Program-made: the position numbers and the translations under genes
In this document: positions 59,697 to 64,000 of the stretch, piece by piece
How the letters are laid out: each line of letters starts with the position of its first letter
Numbering within the stretch: position 1 is the stretch's first letter
The notes under the pieces: generated by a model
What the model saw: the letters and a program-made list of their open reading frames with translations, nothing else
Database searches by the model: none
Told to the model about the DNA's origin: nothing
Origin: Streptantibioticus ferralitis
GTDB lineage: Bacteria; Actinomycetota; Actinomycetes; Streptomycetales; Streptomycetaceae
Direction of reading: 5' to 3'
Assembly (NCBI RefSeq): GCF_029223525.1
Contig: NZ_JARHTQ010000001.1
Location: 124,001-188,000 of the forward strand
Length of the DNA: 64,000 nt

Positions 59697-60119
59697 GTGT
59701 TTGCCCCCTCGCGCAACGGACCTAGGCGCACTCCTGGACAGCTTGACCGTCGGAGCTTCTCGTTCCGCCAGGAGTGCACTGAAATCCTAGCCGCCCCCGG
59801 GGACAGGCGAGACCAAAGTCGACCTTTGACCTAGTCGTAGCCGTGTCGACCAGGAAACGAGAACATGCGTTCTTTGTCACAGTTAGTCGCGTCCGCTTCG
59901 ACTGCCCGGGGTGGGGAAGATGCGAACGCGCAGCCGTGGTAATGCGCGGGCGAATCATCAGTAACAGCCCACGTTGTCGGCGTAGCGGTCTAGGGTTAAC
60001 TCTGCCGCCACCGCATATGCAGGTACCGGGCGGCCGGGGTGGGACCCAGAGGAAGGTGGACGGTTGGACTGCGCTCAGGGGGAGCGTCTCGCGCAGCGGG
60101 GTGCGCGGGAGGAGGCGGC
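59697..60119. promoter_or_regulatory. Divergent regulatory region of sspA and the right cassette
   Basis: A 423-bp gene-free stretch from which both operons must be transcribed. An imperfect inverted repeat CAAAGTCGACCTTTG lies at 59814-59828 (within GACCAAAGTCGACCTTTGAC), a possible operator. The rest has A/T-richer patches around 59840-59900 and 59990-60010. No DndB- or WYL-like repressor gene is visible in the window to go with it. Confidence 0.4.
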
Positions 60120-61739
60120 GTGATCGACTCCCCGGGGATCGCCTTCGGTGCCATCCTCAGTGCGGCCCCGATTGCGTACGTGCGGCGCTTGGTCGGTGAG
60201 CACGTGTGCGAGCTGCTGGAGCTCCTACAGGGTAGCAAACCGGACGATAACACTCTCCGCACTGTCGCCGTTTCTGCGGTATCTGTCGAGCGGCTCGTGG
60301 CTGATCCGGACGAACGCGCACAGTTGCTGCGCCTGCTGCCGACGGCCAAACAAGAGGAACTCGCTAGGCGGCTCGGGCATGCTGACAGGTCTTCAGCAGC
60401 TACATTACTGGCTCGACTGCCCTGGTCTGTGGAGCAGCGCCGGACGTTCTTAGGTTTCCTCGGACTGGTGGTCGATCGCGCACCGGAGGCCCCCGTCTCC
60501 GCCGTCCGGGGCGTGGAGCCTGCCTACAGTTTGTTCCCCTACCAGCGGACAGCAGCGGGCAAGGTGCGCCGCCTGCTGTACACCGGGGAGCGACGAACCG
60601 TGCTCCACCTTCCGACCGGGGGCGGCAAAACCCGCACCGCGATGAACCTGGTCTGTGATCACCTGCGGCAGAACGAACCCACTGTGGTGGTCTGGCTGGC
60701 GCGAGGCCGAGAGCTTCTCGAGCAGGCTGCACTAGAGTTCGTCCGAGCCTGGAGCATGCTCGGTGACCGGGAAGTCACCGTCGTGCGGATGTGGGGCGAC
60801 GCACCGACCGAGCTCGACAACATCACCGACGGTGTGGTCATCCTCGGCCTCGACAAGGGCGGCTCCGCGGCCAAAGCCGACCCCACGTTCCTGGACCGTC
60901 TGGCCCTGCGGACGACCCTGACCGTCTTCGACGAGACGCATCAGGCGATCGCCCCCACCTATCGCAAGGTGCTCGATGCCCTGACGCTACGAAGCGACTC
61001 CAGCCTGCTGGGACTCACGGCGACACCCGGACGCACCTGGGCCGACATCGCCGAGGACGAGAGGCTCGCCGAGCTTTTCGCTCGCCAGAAGGTCACGCTG
61101 GAAATCGAGGGCTACGACAACCCGGTCACCGCTCTGATCGAGCAGGGCTACTTGGCGAGGCCGACCTTCCGTACTGTCGCCGCGCAGTCTGGTATGACGC
61201 TCAGCGCGCAGGACCGGCGGGACCTCGCGGCATCGTTCGATATCCCAGACGAGCTGATCGTCCGGCTGTCGACAAACGTGCAGTGGAACCTGCAAGTCGT
61301 CCGTACGGTCCTCGACTTGGCCGCGCAGCACCGCCGCGTTTTGCTGTTCGCGGCGTCCGTGGAGCACAGCCGCCTGATCACTGCGCTTCTGGGCATGCTC
61401 GGGATGGACGCGGACCAAGTGACGGCCGAATCCTCGACCCGGCATCGAGACCGGGTGATCAGCCGATTCAAAGGGGCAGGCCCTCGGCCCATGGTCCTGT
61501 CCAATTTCGGTGTGCTAACCACCGGCTTCGACGCGCCGGCTGCAAGCGCCGCAGTCATCGCTCGCCCCACCCGCTCCCTTGTGCTCTACAGCCAGATGGT
61601 GGGTCGGGTCATCCGTGGGCCGAAGGCGGGCGGAACCCCCACATGCGAAGTGGTCACTGTCGTGGACCCGGAGCTGCCGGGCTTCGGCGACGTGGCAGAG
61701 GCGTTCACCAACTGGGAAGACGTATGGAAGGCCCAATGA
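60120..61739 (+). CDS. SF2 helicase / DEAD-like translocase (right defence cassette)
   Basis: 539 aa from GTG 60120 (VIDSPGIAFGAILSAAP) with GGAGGAGG 5-12 nt upstream; an ATG at 60039 lacks such a site. A helical N-terminus (~1-140) precedes the helicase core: motif I LPTGGGKTRTAM at about 164-175, motif II VFDETHQAI, motif III LTATPGRTW and motif VI QMVGRVIRG. It resembles ResIII-type DNA translocases of restriction systems. Its stop overlaps the GHKL ATPase ATG by 4 bp. Confidence 0.88.
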   Translation: MIDSPGIAFGAILSAAPIAYVRRLVGEHVCELLELLQGSKPDDNTLRTVAVSAVSVERLVADPDERAQLLRLLPTAKQEELARRLGHADRSSAATLLARLPWSVEQRRTFLGFLGLVVDRAPEAPVSAVRGVEPAYSLFPYQRTAAGKVRRLLYTGERRTVLHLPTGGGKTRTAMNLVCDHLRQNEPTVVVWLARGRELLEQAALEFVRAWSMLGDREVTVVRMWGDAPTELDNITDGVVILGLDKGGSAAKADPTFLDRLALRTTLTVFDETHQAIAPTYRKVLDALTLRSDSSLLGLTATPGRTWADIAEDERLAELFARQKVTLEIEGYDNPVTALIEQGYLARPTFRTVAAQSGMTLSAQDRRDLAASFDIPDELIVRLSTNVQWNLQVVRTVLDLAAQHRRVLLFAASVEHSRLITALLGMLGMDADQVTAESSTRHRDRVISRFKGAGPRPMVLSNFGVLTTGFDAPAASAAVIARPTRSLVLYSQMVGRVIRGPKAGGTPTCEVVTVVDPELPGFGDVAEAFTNWEDVWKAQ

Positions 61740-63595
61740 CATCCAAGTACTCGATCGTCACCTCCGACCTGACAGTCAAAGCTCTGCAGGACAGCGGGTA
61801 CAAGTCAACGGCGCATGCGATAGCCGAGCTGATCGACAACGGCATCGAGGCCGGCGCCGACCTTGTGGAGCTCTTCGTCGTCGAGGGGACGTACCGGCCT
61901 TCCGAGCGCGCTCGGCACCGCGTGGAGACGATCGCCGTCATCGACAACGGTCATGGGATGGACGGCGAGACACTCAGGCAGTCCCTGCGCTTCGGCGCAG
62001 GGACGAGGCAGCACCGCAGGGGGATAGGGCGCTTCGGGGTCGGTCTGCCGAACTCCAGCATTTCCCAGTGCGATCGCGTCGATGTGTGGTCTTGGACCAA
62101 CGGGCCCGACAACGCGCTGCACACCCACCTTGACCTGGCTGAGCTGCGCGCGGGCCTCGAAGAGGTACCGGAGCCCAAGCATGAACCTGTCCCGGAGGAG
62201 TGGCATCGACTCTCGCACGCCCTCGGTCCCACGGGCACCCTGGTGCAGTGGACGCAGCTAGAGCGTGTGCAGTGGCGCGGCGCCGAGGCAACACTCGCCA
62301 ACACCGAGAGCCTCATCGGCCGCATCTACCGGCGTCTGATCACCAAGGGCACGCGCATCCGACTCGTGCCCGTACGAGGATGGTTCCCGCTGGCCGGCGA
62401 ACGCGACGCTCGCCCCAACGACCCGCTTTACCTGACAGCGCCTAGTTCTACGCCTTTCCCGTTCGACGCCAAGCCGATGTTCCGCCCCCATGGGGGTGGC
62501 AACAGCGGGGAGATCGGCGTCGAGCGGTTCATGGTCAAGGGGCATGACGGCGCCGACCACCCCGTACTTGTGCGCGCCTCCATCGCGGTGGACGCCGCCC
62601 GGCGACCCGACATCTCTGGCGAGGAATGGCCGCGGGAGGTCTCTCCCACGCTCAACCCCGGTGACACACCATGGGGCAAGCACGCCGCGAAGAACCTCGG
62701 GATCTCACTCATCCGGGCCGACCGCGAGCTGGATCTCGACACCGGCTGGACGAACTCCTACGACCCGGTAGAGCGTTGGTGGGGCGTCGAGATCGACTTC
62801 CCGCCCCAGCTTGACGAGGTGTTCGGCGTGACGAACAACAAGCAGGCCGCCACCATCTTCTCCAGCCTCTCCAGCTTCAACTGGAGAGATGAGGCGGCGG
62901 GTCTGTCGTTCGAAGAGTTCCGCGACCAGCTCCGCGAAGAGGGGGACAGCCGACTGTCCCTGATCGAGATCGTCTATTACATCCGCGAGAAGCTGCTGGG
63001 CAATCTGCGCACGAATCTGACCGACCAGACCCGCGGAACCCGGTCGAATCGGAAGCGGCATGAGGAGGTCGAAGCGAAGGCCGAGCACGTCCTGCGGCGG
63101 CGCAAGGAGGAGACTCAGCCCAGCTTGACCGACGTACTGGCTGACCAGGCGACCGTGGAGGAACGCCAGCAGCAACAGTTCGAAAGCCTGGTCAAGGTCC
63201 ACAAGTACAGCCCGACCGATGCTGAGCGCATCATCGCGGAGACCACGGCCAACGACCGCCATATCCAGCTCCTCACCAGCCGCAACCCCGATTCGCCCGC
63301 GTTCTTCAACGTCGAGTTCATCCCCGGGATGCTGCAGGTCTCTCTCAACATGGACCACCCGGCCTATAGCGACCTCATCGCCGTACTCGACCAGGACCTC
63401 GATAGCGCCAGCAAGGAAGAACTCGCCGAGCGCCTCGTTACGGCTGCCAACGCGTTCAAGCTGCTGCTCCTTTCGTGGGCCCGCTACGAGGACGAGCAGC
63501 CCGACAAGCCGCGGGCACGGGCCAAGCAGATGCGTCAGGACTGGGGTCGCATCGCGCGGGAGTTCCTCTCCCCCGACGACGAGGACGACGAGTGA
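61736..63595 (+). CDS. GHKL (HATPase, MORC/MutL/Hsp90-like) ATPase (right defence cassette)
   Basis: 619 aa. Bergerat fold motifs: N-box AIAELIDNGIEAG (E31, N35), G1 VIDNGHGMDG (about D70-G74), G2 RRGIGRFGVGLPNSS at about 95-108. A C-terminal coiled coil (about 440-500, EEVEAKAEHVLRRRKEETQ) may mediate dimerisation. GHKL/MORC-type ATPases coupled to SF2 helicases and nucleases are known components of restriction-like cassettes. Coupled by 4-bp overlaps to the helicase before it and the PLD gene after it. Confidence 0.88.
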   Translation: MTSKYSIVTSDLTVKALQDSGYKSTAHAIAELIDNGIEAGADLVELFVVEGTYRPSERARHRVETIAVIDNGHGMDGETLRQSLRFGAGTRQHRRGIGRFGVGLPNSSISQCDRVDVWSWTNGPDNALHTHLDLAELRAGLEEVPEPKHEPVPEEWHRLSHALGPTGTLVQWTQLERVQWRGAEATLANTESLIGRIYRRLITKGTRIRLVPVRGWFPLAGERDARPNDPLYLTAPSSTPFPFDAKPMFRPHGGGNSGEIGVERFMVKGHDGADHPVLVRASIAVDAARRPDISGEEWPREVSPTLNPGDTPWGKHAAKNLGISLIRADRELDLDTGWTNSYDPVERWWGVEIDFPPQLDEVFGVTNNKQAATIFSSLSSFNWRDEAAGLSFEEFRDQLREEGDSRLSLIEIVYYIREKLLGNLRTNLTDQTRGTRSNRKRHEEVEAKAEHVLRRRKEETQPSLTDVLADQATVEERQQQQFESLVKVHKYSPTDAERIIAETTANDRHIQLLTSRNPDSPAFFNVEFIPGMLQVSLNMDHPAYSDLIAVLDQDLDSASKEELAERLVTAANAFKLLLLSWARYEDEQPDKPRARAKQMRQDWGRIAREFLSPDDEDDE

Positions 63596-64000
63596 GGGAC
63601 GATCACGTCTGGCAGCAGATCCAGCAACTGCTGCACACCGCGCACCAGCGCGTCGTCCTCATTACTCCCTTCATCAAGAAGGGAGTCTTCCAGGCCGCAC
63701 TCGACGCCATCCCGGACAACGTCACCGACATCAACTGCGTGACCCGGTGGTCCGTCGCAGAGATTGTCGCTGGCGTCTCAGATCCCGAGATCGTCGACCT
63801 CGCTATCGCTGACGGGCGCGCGCAGGTGCGCCTGTGCCACAACCTGCACGCCAAGCTGTATGCGGCAGACACTCGCTGCCTCGTCGGTTCAGCCAACCTC
63901 ACCGGAAGGGCAACCGGCCTCGTCCTCGAGCCCAACCTCGAAGTGCTCGTGGAAACAGAAACCACGCACCCGGAGGTACAGCGAGTCCTCGACGCCATCG
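63592..64000 (+). CDS. PLD-superfamily protein, start only (right defence cassette)
   Basis: GTG 63592 overlaps the GHKL stop; 136 codons are visible before the window ends. The N-terminus VLITPFIKKGVFQAALDAI is a typical PLD strand-loop. The catalytic HxK is H86-K88 in NLHAKLYAAD, with GSANLTGRATGL (99-110) and E117 in PNLEVLVE. A phospholipase-D-type nuclease is expected. The C-terminal part is beyond the window, so a second HKD motif or extra domain cannot be excluded. Confidence 0.85.
   Translation, partial: MRDDHVWQQIQQLLHTAHQRVVLITPFIKKGVFQAALDAIPDNVTDINCVTRWSVAEIVAGVSDPEIVDLAIADGRAQVRLCHNLHAKLYAADTRCLVGSANLTGRATGLVLEPNLEVLVETETTHPEVQRVLDAI

Overview
The window is high-GC actinobacterial DNA. 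Gene content and order (ligA, mnmA, a tandem glycine riboswitch ahead of gcvT-gcvH-glyA-sdaA, SseB-like pairs, frequent GTG starts, ATGA start/stop overlaps) point to a Streptomyces or close relative. Two compositions are visible: an ordinary chromosomal core (about 1-26.28 kb) and accessory DNA (26.28-64 kb) with insertion-sequence debris, att-like repeats, a small biosynthetic cluster and a defence island.

Core, 1-26.28 kb. Minus-strand housekeeping genes come first: ligA (cut by the window edge), a MetE-like protein, an SDR, a LOG-family hydrolase, mnmA, an IscS-type cysteine desulfurase (which would supply sulfur to MnmA), a thioesterase and a TRIC-type channel. A secreted trypsin-like protease with five C-terminal repeats faces an Uma2 nuclease-like gene across a perfect hairpin. 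A five-gene oligopeptide/dipeptide ABC operon follows, with a CRP-like palindrome upstream. Then come a DUF885 metallopeptidase and two SseB-like genes. The glycine region runs riboswitch, gcvT, gcvH, glyA, sdaA: glycine cleavage, glycine/serine interconversion and serine deamination.

Island 1, 26.28-46.2 kb, lies between two identical 67-bp copies of the 3' end of sdaA (26209-26275 and 46217-46283), which look like attachment sites. It holds a decayed methyltransferase, an IS5-like scrap, an MFS exporter with a MmyB-type regulator, a frameshifted IS1182-like element with terminal inverted repeats and a target duplication, and a 10-gene minus-strand operon built around an AvrD-family protein. 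That operon has two KAS III-like enzymes, an acyl carrier protein, a hotdog thioesterase, a histidine phosphatase, a flavin monooxygenase, an ABM monooxygenase, an aldo-keto reductase and a CMD protein. I infer a small acylated metabolite. The island ends with an aldo-keto reductase, a LuxR-type regulator and a coupled XRE/ImmA/membrane-protein/amidohydrolase operon. No integrase was found. A tRNA-Thr(CGU) 3'-half remnant sits near the right end.

Island 2, 46.28 kb to beyond the window, starts with the same arm-like repeats as island 1, so two related elements may lie in tandem. After a methyltransferase and an ISAzo13-like scrap comes a defence island centred on sspA-sspB-sspC-sspD (single-strand DNA phosphorothioation). 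It is flanked by two ATP-driven cassettes. The left one, convergent with sspD, has a PLD-SF2 helicase fusion, a 73-aa protein, an SMC/DndD-like ATPase and a 135-aa protein. The right one, divergent from sspA, has an SF2 helicase, a GHKL/MORC-type ATPase and a PLD-family protein cut by the window end. I suggest these are phosphorothioate-linked effector modules. The left cassette is the best candidate for an undescribed system.
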